Shown: piece by piece, positions 9,032 through 17,554 of the stretch
Position numbering within the stretch: position 1 is the first letter of the stretch
Layout: every line of letters starts with the position of its first letter
NCBI GenBank assembly: GCA_026984935.1
Contig: JALSRD010000037.1
Location: 1 to 63,437 of the forward strand
Reading direction: 5' to 3'
Origin: Desulfobacterales bacterium
GTDB taxonomy: Bacteria; Desulfobacterota; Desulfobacteria; Desulfobacterales; JALSRD01
DNA: 63,437 bases
The notes under the pieces: generated by a model
Told to the model about the DNA's origin: nothing
Databases searched by the model: none
Seen by the model: only the letters and a program-made list of their open reading frames with translations
Program-made: the position numbers and the translations under genes

Positions 9032-9285
9032 ACCTGAATCTTGCACAGACAATTTTGAAAACTTATAAAATTATAATCCCATGGTTGTCTATGGATGAGG
9101 CTCGATATTTTTTAGCGTCATTGGAATGTTCGGAAACCTTCCCTTTTGACTTCAAAATTGTCTGCCCTGCGGGAGCGCCGATTTTACCGCCTCTACTGTG
9201 TCGCAGGGCATTTGCGTCTGTATACTACAGCTGCATGCCCTGCGCCTTGTATAGGCGGCAAACGCGACGCTTGCAAAATTCAGGT
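9032..9285 (+). repeat. Structured repeat, complete copy A (254 bp)
   Basis: It is bounded by ACCTGAATCTTGCA and the complementary TGCAAAATTCAGGT (13 of 14 pairs). Inside, CAGACAATTTTGAA (9046-9059) pairs perfectly with TTCAAAATTGTCTG (9151-9164). CGCAGGGCAT (9202-9211) can pair either with GCCCTGCG (9164-9171) or with ATGCCCTGCG (9235-9244). No transposase is encoded, so it behaves like a MITE or a mobile structured repeat. It lies between the kinase gene and the RseC-like gene, where the promoter of the two-component operon would be expected. Compared with copy B it lacks about five bases near 9072. Confidence 0.88.
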
Positions 9286-9392
9286 GAAAAAAAGCGGTTG
9301 ATTCTGGCACTGCTTCTATCACTGTCGGGGAGCAAAAGCAAATCCATCCGGTCGGGGAGTGAAATCAGATCCGCCCGGCCGGCTGACGATAC

Positions 9393-9860
9393 TTATGGAC
9401 AATGCGGGCATGCGGCACCTGCGACGGCACGGCGACGCACCCGGTGCACCACGGGATTCAAGGCATTTCTGGCGGCCAGGCGGCCGGCGAAACGGCGCAT
9501 CAGCAGGTAGGCCAGCGCAAGACCGGTCAGCGAAAAAAGCGGCATCCCCAATTTCACGCTGATGCCCAGCAGCCTCGAGAGGCTGTCGGCTGCAAAAGCG
9601 CCAATCATCAGCCCGAACACCGGCAGGACATAGATCATGAAAATGCACTTGTAGCGCGTTTTGGAATCCAGGTAGAGCTCCACCTCGTCTCCGATACCGG
9701 CCCGCACGCGATTTTCAGCCTTGACCACCATCTGGTCACTGCCGGCAACAATCTCACAGTGGCTCTTGTTGCCGCAGTGGGCGCATGCGCCGCTGCGCCG
9801 GGTCTTGACCCAGGCCCAGGTGTCATCCACATTCTCAACGATTCCGTATTCCGTGGCCAT
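9393..9860 (-). CDS. rseC: SoxR-reducing system / RseC-family membrane protein
   Basis: One hundred and fifty-five residues counted from ATG 9860, chosen because GGAGGG lies seven bases upstream; a longer frame reaches 9983 without support. The N-terminal cytoplasmic part has four cysteines in a CAHCGNKSHC-like arrangement (a redox or Fe-S site typical of RseC). Two membrane helices follow, then a short basic cytoplasmic tail. In E. coli RseC works with Rsx/Rnf electron transport to reduce SoxR; no rnf genes are in the window. It sits upstream of the copper kinase operon on the same strand, separated by the repeat copy. Confidence 0.82.
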   Translation of the reverse strand: MATEYGIVENVDDTWAWVKTRRSGACAHCGNKSHCEIVAGSDQMVVKAENRVRAGIGDEVELYLDSKTRYKCIFMIYVLPVFGLMIGAFAADSLSRLLGISVKLGMPLFSLTGLALAYLLMRRFAGRLAARNALNPVVHRVRRRAVAGAACPHCP

Positions 9861-10015
9861 CCTGCAGCCCTCCTTTTCCTTTTTCACCAGTGCCATTGCG
9901 GCACATAAAGCACCAGCCGCCTCTGCCGGCTGACGTACCGTGTGGTCATAAAAAGAGCAATCGGCATGCCAACATGCATCCAAGCCGGCCTGTCAGGTGT
10001 AAACAGCAGATGCAA

Positions 10016-10029
10016 AACGGTGTACCGTT
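10016..10029. promoter_or_regulatory. Perfect 6-2-6 palindrome, possible enhancer site
   Basis: AACGGT-GT-ACCGTT is a perfect inverted repeat about 185 bases upstream of the sigma-54 promoter at 10213. That distance is usual for binding sites of NtrC-type activators. It is the only clean palindrome I saw in the 429-base gap 9861-10289. The link to the window's response regulator is inferred. Confidence 0.3.
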
Positions 10030-10212
10030 CTGACGACGGCGTTTTTTACGACCAGGCAAGATGGGGGTACCCGCCGAGGGCCGTTTACATGCGAAAATAT
10101 TGCACACATCGAAGGCGCCGCTGCCTAAAAACGCGTAAAAACCGCGCGCTCGCCGGGCTGAAAACCCGCCACAGGGGCTTGAGCACAATGCGGATCCGGA
10201 TACTTTCCATGC

Positions 10213-10228
10213 TGGCACGGCCTTTGCT
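10213..10228 (+). promoter_or_regulatory. Sigma-54 (-24/-12) promoter
   Basis: TGGCAC-GGCCT-TTGCT matches the sigma-54 consensus TGGCAC-N5-TTGCA except for the last base, with exact GG to GC spacing. Transcription would start near 10240, about 50 bases before the first gene of the operon at 10290. A ZraR-like activator is encoded nearby on the other strand, as in zraP-zraSR loci. Confidence 0.75.
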
Positions 10229-10289
10229 GCCAATGGTTGACAATTTTACGATTTCATCCCGATCTTTGAAAGACCGCAAGGAGGCTCAA

Positions 10290-10649
10290 ATGAAACCCCC
10301 ACGAAAGTCGAAGATAAAAAATACCGCCCTGTTCGTTGTTCCTCTGCTGCTGATCGTGGCAACGGCCGCTCCCCTTTTGGCCCACGGCGGCAAGGATCAC
10401 GCTGCAGCTTTCACGGCCGTAAAGGCCCTGGAAAAGGCCACCGCCCTGTACAATCGTCTGCTGCACGCTAAAAAGCTGGACGAAAGCTGGGAAACCGGCC
10501 TTGAAAACGTGTCGATTGCGGCACCTCAAAATTCCGGCAATAAGGAATACGTGGTCGCCTTCCGCCGCAGCGCAGGAAGCCCACAAAGCGTCTTTTTCTT
10601 TTTCACCCAGACGGGCAAATACGCCGGATCCAACTTCACCGGCCCCTGA
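10290..10649 (+). CDS. Small exported protein, DUF6488-like
   Basis: One hundred and nineteen residues. Residues 1-32 form a signal peptide ending near LLAHG. The mature part begins with HGGKDHAAAF and contains the WETG...EYVVAFRR...VFFFFTQTGKY pattern of small DUF6488 proteins that often sit with metal-resistance genes. It is the first gene behind the sigma-54 promoter, in the place that zraP takes in the E. coli locus, but it is not a ZraP homologue by sequence. AAGGAGG lies eight bases before the ATG. A longer open frame upstream is ignored because it would cover the promoter. Confidence 0.75.
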   Translation: MKPPRKSKIKNTALFVVPLLLIVATAAPLLAHGGKDHAAAFTAVKALEKATALYNRLLHAKKLDESWETGLENVSIAAPQNSGNKEYVVAFRRSAGSPQSVFFFFTQTGKYAGSNFTGP

Positions 10650-10675
10650 TATCAATAATAAAGGAGGAATCCGAC

Positions 10676-11359
10676 ATGGCCAAAGCACCTTCCTCGAGTC
10701 AGCCATACAACTGGCCCGTACTGGCACAGATGCCGGCACCTGCAAAAGCGCTGGCCACCATGGTGATCGTCATCATGAGCATCGCCATGGCCGGGGCCCT
10801 GGCGCAGATTATCGTGCACGACATCATTCCCACCTTTTTTGCGGCCGGGAGAAATCATGGCGGGGCAATGTCGGCGGCACCTGCTACCGTTGCGCCGCCG
10901 GAGGCGGCCGCGCGGGGGGATCTTTTCAGCGATACGCCGGCCGCCGGCCAGCAGGGGAGTCACCGCGGCGATCTTTTGGGTGAACTGCCCGCCGCCGGAA
11001 CCGGCCGGCCCGCCATGCTGATGGACGACAAGCAGTTCGTATGGCTGCTCAAGTGGACCCACATCCACCTGTTCGGCATGAGTATGATTTTCATGTTCAT
11101 GGGCGCCGTTAGCGTATTTCTGGACACGTCGGCAAGAACCCGTGTCTGGCTGGTGGTGCTGCCCTTCGTCGGGGTACTGGTGGATATCGGCGCCATGTGG
11201 CTCAAAACCTATGTTTCGCCGGCCTTTTTCTGGCTCCACATTCCCGGCGGCGGACTATTCGGCGCTGTTTTTGTCTGGGTAGCGCTGGCGTCCCTGATGC
11301 AGATGTGGCTGCCGCGCGCACGCAAGCGGCCATCCGGTCCGGAAGAGAATGCCCCATGA
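10676..11359 (+). CDS. Multispanning membrane protein with conserved histidines
   Basis: Two hundred and twenty-seven residues. One membrane helix lies at about 20-45, then an Ala/Gly/Pro-rich periplasmic stretch to about 115, then three or four helices. The first of these opens with the WTHIHLFGMSMIFMF motif, whose two His and several Met could bind a metal or haem; this is a suggestion only. I do not recognise a named family. It lies 26 bases after the DUF6488-like gene and overlaps the phosphatase gene by four bases (ATGA), so the three genes form an operon under the sigma-54 promoter. AAAGGAGG precedes its ATG. Confidence 0.7.
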   Translation: MAKAPSSSQPYNWPVLAQMPAPAKALATMVIVIMSIAMAGALAQIIVHDIIPTFFAAGRNHGGAMSAAPATVAPPEAAARGDLFSDTPAAGQQGSHRGDLLGELPAAGTGRPAMLMDDKQFVWLLKWTHIHLFGMSMIFMFMGAVSVFLDTSARTRVWLVVLPFVGVLVDIGAMWLKTYVSPAFFWLHIPGGGLFGAVFVWVALASLMQMWLPRARKRPSGPEENAP

Positions 11360-13188
11360 TCCGTCCGAAAAGCATGCAGCAGCGGCTGGCCCTTTTCGTG
11401 CTGCTGCCGGTGGCACTGCTGCTGGCCGCCATGGGTTTGGCCGGATTCATCTATGCCCGTAAAAACCTCCTGATCCAGTGGCGCGAGACCGCCACGCTCA
11501 TGCTGCAGCGCGCCGCTAACCTCGTCGACACGCGCCTGGCGCGCCCCAAGGAGCTGCTGGCGCTGATTCACCAGTTGGACGGCGGTCCCGACAGCACGCA
11601 GGTCCGGCAGCTGGTGCTGCAGCAGATCCAGCGCCAGAAAGGCGTCGCGCATGCCACGCTGACCTGGAAAAAAGGTGCCCGCAAAGGCAACTGGAAGGGT
11701 ATGCGCGGCCGGCCGATGGGCATGACCGGGGAGATGTCGGTACAGACGCAAAACCAAATGGGCATGATGGCTTACCGCATGGCCGACAGGATCGCCTTCG
11801 CCCTGCCGCACTACGATCCGGATGCGGGGGGTGAAACCGTCGCACTGATATCGGACATCAAAGACAGCAGCGGCCGGACCACCGGCCGCCTGCAGGTACA
11901 CCTGCGCTTCGACTACCTGATGGACACCATCGAAGCCACCGGGTGGTGGCACCGCCACAAGGCCTTTCTGGTCAATGCCGACGGCATCATCCTGGCAAGC
12001 ACCCTGCCCCGCAAACACAACAAGCTGGCTCAGAGCGGCGACGAACTCGAAAAGCAGACCCTGGAAAAGATGAAGGACAATCCCCACGGTACGATTTTCG
12101 GGAGAGGATTTCCACCTGCGGAAATCGCCAGCTTCTACAAACTGCGGGAGGCTCCCTGGGCGCTTGTGATCATCGCCCCGGGACGTGACGTACTGGCCTC
12201 CATTCTGCATTTTCGCGGCCATTACTTCACATCCGGGATCATCTTTATCCTCATCATTTTGCTGCTTATCCGGCAGAGTATGCGGCACACGGTCGCATCG
12301 GTAAAAGAGGTTTCACACGCTGCCGAAAAAGTCGCCAAAGGCCATTACGGCATCCGCCTGCCGGTAAAAACCCGCGACGAAGTCGGCGAACTCATTCACA
12401 GCTTCAACCGCATGGTCATCCAGCTGGAGGAGCGCGCCAAAATGAAAACCGCCCTCAACCTGGCCATGGACCTGCAGCGCAGCCTGCTGCCGCGTGAAAC
12501 ACGGCGCATCGGTCCTTTTGAGATCGCCGGCAAAAGCCTCTTCTGCGATGAAACCGGCGGGGACTATTACGACTTTCTGCAATTTCCGGAACTGGGTTCC
12601 GACAAGATCGGCCTTGCCGTGGGCGACGTTTCGGGGCACGGTATCGCCGCCGCCCTGCTGATGACCACCGCCCGGGCGCTGGTGCGCAGTCGCATCATAC
12701 AGGACGAGGATCTGTCGGTCACGGTCGGCCATGTCAACCGTCTCCTATGCCAGGACACCGTCGCCAACGGCGATTTCATGACCCTCTTTCTGGCCATGGT
12801 CGATATTGCGGCCGGCGAAATCCGGTGGGTGCGGGCCGGGCATGACCCCGCCGTGCTTTACGATCCGGCAAATGATAAGTTCATCGAACTGGCCGGCAAA
12901 GGTATGGCACTGGGAATCGATGAAAATCACCGGTTTGTGGAAAACCGGTACGGCGGGTGGGATCCGGGTCAGATTTTACTGATCAGCACCGACGGTCTTT
13001 GGGAGACTGAAAATCCCGGCGGTGAGCGCTTCGGCAAAAAACGGCTGCAAACGGTGCTTTCCGCGCACCGCGACGACTCAGCCGAACAGATCATTGGCGC
13101 GATCACTAGGGAGGTGGACCGCTTCCGGGGGCATCCTGCCCGCGAAGACGACCTGACCCTGGTGGTCATGAAACGCACGGACAAATAG
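11356..13188 (+). CDS. Membrane-bound SpoIIE/RsbU-type PP2C phosphatase with sensor and HAMP domains
   Basis: Six hundred and ten residues from ATG 11356. Helix at about 15-35, a periplasmic sensor region of about 250 residues with a Met-rich patch (GMTGEMSVQTQNQMGMM), a second helix near 290-310, a HAMP linker, and a C-terminal PP2C phosphatase with GGDYYDF, GDVSGHG and a final EDDLTLVV. Such proteins dephosphorylate anti-sigma antagonists or related STAS partners. No partner switch is encoded in the window, so its target is unknown. Met-rich periplasmic patches often bind copper, which fits the surrounding copper genes but is inference. It is the last gene of the sigma-54-driven operon. Confidence 0.85.
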   Translation: MIRPKSMQQRLALFVLLPVALLLAAMGLAGFIYARKNLLIQWRETATLMLQRAANLVDTRLARPKELLALIHQLDGGPDSTQVRQLVLQQIQRQKGVAHATLTWKKGARKGNWKGMRGRPMGMTGEMSVQTQNQMGMMAYRMADRIAFALPHYDPDAGGETVALISDIKDSSGRTTGRLQVHLRFDYLMDTIEATGWWHRHKAFLVNADGIILASTLPRKHNKLAQSGDELEKQTLEKMKDNPHGTIFGRGFPPAEIASFYKLREAPWALVIIAPGRDVLASILHFRGHYFTSGIIFILIILLLIRQSMRHTVASVKEVSHAAEKVAKGHYGIRLPVKTRDEVGELIHSFNRMVIQLEERAKMKTALNLAMDLQRSLLPRETRRIGPFEIAGKSLFCDETGGDYYDFLQFPELGSDKIGLAVGDVSGHGIAAALLMTTARALVRSRIIQDEDLSVTVGHVNRLLCQDTVANGDFMTLFLAMVDIAAGEIRWVRAGHDPAVLYDPANDKFIELAGKGMALGIDENHRFVENRYGGWDPGQILLISTDGLWETENPGGERFGKKRLQTVLSAHRDDSAEQIIGAITREVDRFRGHPAREDDLTLVVMKRTDK

Positions 13189-13230
13189 GACGCGGACTCT
13201 CGGCTCCCGCCGGTGTCGGCTGCGAACCTG

Positions 13231-14475
13231 CTATTCGGATGGCCGGTCAGATGCACCTGCGGCAAAGCCATTGCAGTCCCCGCCGCTGCAGCCGCAGGCC
13301 GCCAGTGGTTTTATTTCGGACAAAACAGGCTGTGGATCCGTACTGCAGGCCCCGAACGCACACCCGCAGTCGCCCGGTGTGCGCCGCCCCAGCCGGTGCC
13401 GCAGCCCGCTTGCCAGCGGCCGGATGCCGAGGGCCAGCAGGACGACGGCGCCTGTCGTTTTGAGCGCCGCGGGCAGCACTTCGGCAGCCTGGCCGACGGC
13501 GGCATGCAGTTGGATTCCGAACCCTGCATAGACCCGGTCTAAAGCCAGCCCGCACAGCACGCTGACCACGGCGATGGCGGTCAGGTAGATCCCGGTGGCC
13601 CGTTTGCCCAGGATGCGCAACAGCACCGCCAGCGAGGTGATGTTGGTGGCCGGCCCCACCAGCAGAAACACCAGCGCGGCACCCGGGCTGACGCCTTTCA
13701 GAATGAGGGCGGCGGCGATGGGGGTAGACGCCGTCGCGCAGATGTAAAGTGGAATGCCGAAGGCCAGCATCAACAGCATGGCGCCGATCCCGCCGCCCAG
13801 GTAAGCGCTGATGAGCCTATCGGGTACCAGCACGGTAATCACGCCGGCAATCAGCAGCCCGCTGAAGAACCAGGTCGCCAGGTCGCCCCAAAGGTCGCCC
13901 ACGGCATAACGCATGCCGCTTACGATCTTTTTCCACAGGAGCCGACGGCGGGAAACGTTTCCCGACGGACCCGGCGTACCGGGGAGGCAGTTCATTGGAA
14001 AACCCGGATCGGGTTGCAGCGGCTGCGGGGGATCCACCAGGTTTTCGCTGATGCCGGCCACAAAAGCGGTCAGAAAGGCGGCCAGGGGCCGGGCCACGGT
14101 CATCAGCGGATCCAGCAGGGCATAGGTGATGGAGATGGAATCCACCCCTGATTCGGGGGTCGCAATCAGAAAGGCCGTCGTAGCGCCGGTATTGGCGCCC
14201 TGCTTTTTCAGCGCCGCCGCCGCCGGCAGCACCCCGCAGGAGCACAGCGGGATGGGGATGCCCAGCAGGGCCGCCTTGAAGACCGAAAGCAACTTTCCGC
14301 TGCCCAGATGCCGGGCCACCGCATCCGCCGAAAGGAACGCCTTGAGGAGGCCTCCCACCAGCAGCCCGAAGAGCATGTACACCGATGCCTCGCGCAGCAG
14401 ATACCACGCTTCCTGAAAAACGCTGGTTGCAAAAGTCACTGCCGTTAGCATGTTCGTCATCCGCGTTTGCCGCAT
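13231..14475 (-). CDS. SO_0444-family metal efflux permease
   Basis: About 414 residues with eight to ten membrane helices in two related halves. The family motif is clear: GIPIPLCSCGVLPAAAALKKQGA in the first half and FGIPLYICATASTPIAAALI in the second. The C-terminal tail is Cys-rich (DCGCAFGAC and ACGCSGGDC), probably a cytoplasmic metal-binding tail. Members act in copper or zinc efflux. It follows the second ArsR gene (131-base gap), which should control it. The start is uncertain: in-frame TTG, GTG and ATG codons occur between 14496 and 14451 and none has a strong ribosome site. Confidence 0.85.
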   Translation of the reverse strand: MRQTRMTNMLTAVTFATSVFQEAWYLLREASVYMLFGLLVGGLLKAFLSADAVARHLGSGKLLSVFKAALLGIPIPLCSCGVLPAAAALKKQGANTGATTAFLIATPESGVDSISITYALLDPLMTVARPLAAFLTAFVAGISENLVDPPQPLQPDPGFPMNCLPGTPGPSGNVSRRRLLWKKIVSGMRYAVGDLWGDLATWFFSGLLIAGVITVLVPDRLISAYLGGGIGAMLLMLAFGIPLYICATASTPIAAALILKGVSPGAALVFLLVGPATNITSLAVLLRILGKRATGIYLTAIAVVSVLCGLALDRVYAGFGIQLHAAVGQAAEVLPAALKTTGAVVLLALGIRPLASGLRHRLGRRTPGDCGCAFGACSTDPQPVLSEIKPLAACGCSGGDCNGFAAGASDRPSE

Positions 14476-14606
14476 CTTCACGGTCTTATCCAACAAATTC
14501 TACATGTGCGCCGGCCTTCCGGTTTCACCGCCGATGCCAACCCAGGCGCCGCTGGGGCGTCTGCTGCGCCCCGTTGGCGACAGGAAATCGCAGCTGAAGA
14601 TACGGA

Positions 14607-14972
14607 TCATTCCCGGATATGCTCCAGTGCAGTACGAAAAAGCCGTTGGACATGCGCATCGTCCAGACGGTAGTACAATACCGGACCGCAGCGCCGGTTG
14701 GCCACCAGGCGCAGTTGCCTGAGCAGGCGCAGTTGATGGCTGACCGCCGATTCCGTCAGTTCCAGAAAAGCCGCCAGGTCACAGACGCACATCTCATCAT
14801 TGGCCAGTGCCCACAGAACCTTGAGGCGCGTGGGATCCCCGAGCGCTTTGAACACCTGCGCCAGCTGTGCGGTTTCCTTTTCCGGCAGTGCCTTCCGCCG
14901 GGCACCGGCAACCCGCTCGGCATGGATGATGCGGCACCGGCAGCGATCCGCACTGTCGGTCGGACTTGCCAT
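14607..14972 (-). CDS. ArsR/SmtB-family metal-sensing repressor (copy 2)
   Basis: One hundred and twenty-one residues. It has the MCVCDLA alpha-3 site (Cys62, Cys64), an N-terminal CRCRIIH cluster, and an SmtB-type alpha-5 site (Asp105-x-His107, His118, Glu121). The sensing residues are the same as in the first ArsR, yet the two proteins differ widely elsewhere. The start at 14972 is chosen because GGAGG, which overlaps an upstream ATG at 14984, is correctly placed for it. It should repress itself and the downstream permease. Confidence 0.9.
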   Translation of the reverse strand: MASPTDSADRCRCRIIHAERVAGARRKALPEKETAQLAQVFKALGDPTRLKVLWALANDEMCVCDLAAFLELTESAVSHQLRLLRQLRLVANRRCGPVLYYRLDDAHVQRLFRTALEHIRE

Positions 14973-14992
14973 TGGCTCCTCCATGTATCATC

Positions 14993-15033
14993 TGAACATA
15001 TGCTCATATACACAGAATGGACACTGCCGTCAA
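14993..15033 (-). promoter_or_regulatory. Promoter and ArsR operator of the permease operon
   Basis: On the minus strand TTGACG (15028-15033), 17 bases, TATATG (15005-15010). The operator TGAACA-TA-TGCTCA (14993-15006) overlaps the -10 box. It is a 6-2-6 dyad with one mismatch, like the site at 3282, and repression by steric block is expected. Confidence 0.6.
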
Positions 15034-15102
15034 CCCCTGTTGGCGGTCAATACGCGACGGGCGATTTTTTTTGCCGCCTAGTTCCGCAGGAAACGAGGCT
15101 GC

Positions 15103-17526
15103 TCACCCCAGGATCCTAAGACGCCGGGGGTCGTAAAGGGCGCGCGGAACCGCCCGCCGCGCCGGATAGCGCGTCTGGTAGGCTTCGATTTCAAATCCGT
15201 CCTGCGGTTTGGCATCGGCAGCCGCCAGGTAGCCGTAGCAGATCGTTCTTCCCACCGTGTGGCCGAAACCGCTGCTGGTCGTCACCCCGACCACCTTGCC
15301 GCCAAAGAGAATCGGCGCGCTGGTATGCACCATCACCGGCTCTTCGGTCTCCAATGTAAAGCTGCACAGCTGCCAGCGGGGCCCTTTTTCGCGGACCGCC
15401 GCCAGCGCCTTTTGGCCGATGAAATCCGCCTTCGCCAAGTCCACGCAGCGCCCCAGGCCGGCATCATAGGGGGTGTATTCGGGCGTCAGCTCGCTACCCC
15501 AGTCCGCGTATCCCTTTTCCAGGTGCATAGATGCGATGGCGCGGTAGCCGGCATCCACAACCCCCAGGTCCCGGCCGGCCTGCCGCAGCGTGTCATACAC
15601 ATGCACGGCAAACTCCGCTGGAATATAGAGTTCGTACCCCAGTTCACCCACGTAGGTGATCCGCATGGCCGTGACCGGCGCGCAGCCGATGGTCACCCGG
15701 CGGCAGGTGCTGAAGGGGAAAGCGGCCGAAGCCAGATCGACGGACGTGCAGCGGCGCAGCAGATCGCGCGAACGCGGACCGGCTACATTGATCACGGCAT
15801 AGGTGGAAGTCACCTCGCGCAGGGTCACCGATCCGTCGCCCGGCAGGTGGCGGTTTATCCACCAGGCCGACCGGCGCGCAAAGGCCGTGCCCACCACCAG
15901 CAGAAACGCCTGGGGAGCCGTGCGTGCCACGGTCAGGTCGCATTCGATGGTGCCGCGCTGATTGCACATCTGGGTGTAGATTACGCTGCCCACCGGCCGG
16001 TCGATCTGGTTGGCGCACAAGCGGTTGAGAAAGGCCAGTGCACCGGCGCCGCACACTTCGAACTTGCCGAAGGAAGACTGGTCGATAAGGGCCACTTTTT
16101 CGCGTACCGCCCGATGCTCAGCAGCCACGTGGGTAAACCAGTTGGGGATCCCGAATGTCGGCTCATCCTGTGGTTCCACCCCTTGGGGGGCGAACCAGTT
16201 GGGCCGTTCCCAGCCGTATTTCTGGCCGAAAACCGCTCCTTGGGCCGCCAGTCGGTCGTAGAGCGGACTTTTGCGGATGCCGCGCACGCTGCGGTGTTCT
16301 TCGTGGGGCCAGTGAATCGTGTAGTGCTTGCCGTAGAGCTCGGTCGTACGCTGCACACAGTAATGCCGGCTTGTGTGATGGGGCCCGAAGCGCCGGATGT
16401 CCAGCGGCCAGATGTCCAGGCTGGGTGCACCGTCCACGATCCATTCGGCCAGCATGCGGCCGGCACCGCCGGCGGCGGCGATGCCGAAGGCGTTGAAACC
16501 GGCGGCCACGAAGCAGTTGTCCAGCTCCGGTGCCGGCCCCATGATGGGATCGCCATCCGGGGTAAACCCCTCGGGGCCGTTGACCAAGCGGGCGATACCC
16601 GCTTTTTCCAGGCACGGCGTACGGGCCATGGCCGGTTCGGAAAGCGACTGGAAATGGTCGAAATCCGGCTGCAGCAGACGGCCTGTAAAATCGTTGGCCA
16701 CGCCGTCCACGGACCAGGCGATGCCGTCGCGTTCATACCCGCCCATGACCAGGCCGCTGACTTCCTTCTTGTAGTAGAGCAGATTGTCCTTGTCGCGCAC
16801 CGTGGGCAGGTTCTCCGGCATGCCCCCGATGGCGTGGGTCACCAGGAACTGGTGCTGGAAGGGGACCACGGGTGTTTCCACCCCCAGCAGGCGGCCCACC
16901 TGCCAGGCCCACATCCCGGTGCAGTTCACCACGGTTTCGCAGTTGATGTCGCCCCGGCTGGTTTTTACCTGCCGCACCCGCCGGCTCCGGATGTCGAAGC
17001 CGGTCACCAGCGTATCCTCGTAGATCCGGCAGCCCCGGCTGCGGGCGCCCTTGGCCAGCGACTGAGTGATGCCCGAAGGGTCAGCCTGCCCGTCGGTGGG
17101 CATGAAAGCCGCACCCACCAAGTCATCCGCCTGCATCAGTGGAAACAGTTCTTTGGCCTCTGCCGGCGTGATCAGGTGCATGTCCAGGCCGAAGCTGCGT
17201 GCCACGCTGGCGCCTTTTTTCAGCTCCATCAGGCGGGCAGCGGTCTTGGCCAGGTGCAGGCAGCCGGTCTGCTTCCAGCCCGTGGCCAGCCCGGTCTCTT
17301 CCTCCAGGCGCCCATAGAGCGCCACGCTGTACTGCAGCATGCGCGTGACGTTTCTCTCGGCCCGCAACTGCCCCACCAGGCCGGCCGCGTGCCAGGTGGA
17401 CCCGGAGGTCAGCTGGCCCTTTTCTACGATCACCACGTCGGTGCACCCCATGCGTGTCAAATGATAGGCGATGCTGCAGCCCACGATCCCGCCGCCGACA
17501 ATCACCACCTGCGCGTAGCGTTCCAT
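15103..17526 (-). CDS. FAD oxidoreductase-GcvT fusion (dimethylglycine/sarcosine dehydrogenase-like)
   Basis: Eight hundred and seven residues. An N-terminal DAO-type FAD domain shows VVIVGGGIVGCSIAYHL and the GSTWHAAG flavin-attachment region, where a His next to the flavin is typical of covalently bound FAD. The C-terminal half is a GcvT/FAO aminomethyltransferase domain pair with NVAGPRSRDLL and GELGYELYIP. Such enzymes demethylate N-methylglycines and pass the one-carbon unit to tetrahydrofolate. The true substrate cannot be read from the sequence. ATG 17526 has AGGAAAGG upstream and is preferred over 17562. It follows the DeoR gene by 28 bases in one operon. Confidence 0.88.
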   Translation of the reverse strand: MERYAQVVIVGGGIVGCSIAYHLTRMGCTDVVIVEKGQLTSGSTWHAAGLVGQLRAERNVTRMLQYSVALYGRLEEETGLATGWKQTGCLHLAKTAARLMELKKGASVARSFGLDMHLITPAEAKELFPLMQADDLVGAAFMPTDGQADPSGITQSLAKGARSRGCRIYEDTLVTGFDIRSRRVRQVKTSRGDINCETVVNCTGMWAWQVGRLLGVETPVVPFQHQFLVTHAIGGMPENLPTVRDKDNLLYYKKEVSGLVMGGYERDGIAWSVDGVANDFTGRLLQPDFDHFQSLSEPAMARTPCLEKAGIARLVNGPEGFTPDGDPIMGPAPELDNCFVAAGFNAFGIAAAGGAGRMLAEWIVDGAPSLDIWPLDIRRFGPHHTSRHYCVQRTTELYGKHYTIHWPHEEHRSVRGIRKSPLYDRLAAQGAVFGQKYGWERPNWFAPQGVEPQDEPTFGIPNWFTHVAAEHRAVREKVALIDQSSFGKFEVCGAGALAFLNRLCANQIDRPVGSVIYTQMCNQRGTIECDLTVARTAPQAFLLVVGTAFARRSAWWINRHLPGDGSVTLREVTSTYAVINVAGPRSRDLLRRCTSVDLASAAFPFSTCRRVTIGCAPVTAMRITYVGELGYELYIPAEFAVHVYDTLRQAGRDLGVVDAGYRAIASMHLEKGYADWGSELTPEYTPYDAGLGRCVDLAKADFIGQKALAAVREKGPRWQLCSFTLETEEPVMVHTSAPILFGGKVVGVTTSSGFGHTVGRTICYGYLAAADAKPQDGFEIEAYQTRYPARRAVPRALYDPRRLRILG

Positions 17527-17554
17527 TGTCTTTCCTTTCCTGAGTTTCAGGTGC

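Noticed and set aside
9032-9285. Target-site duplication around the repeat
   Set aside because: Flanks show only two or three similar A-rich bases, too short and ambiguous to claim.
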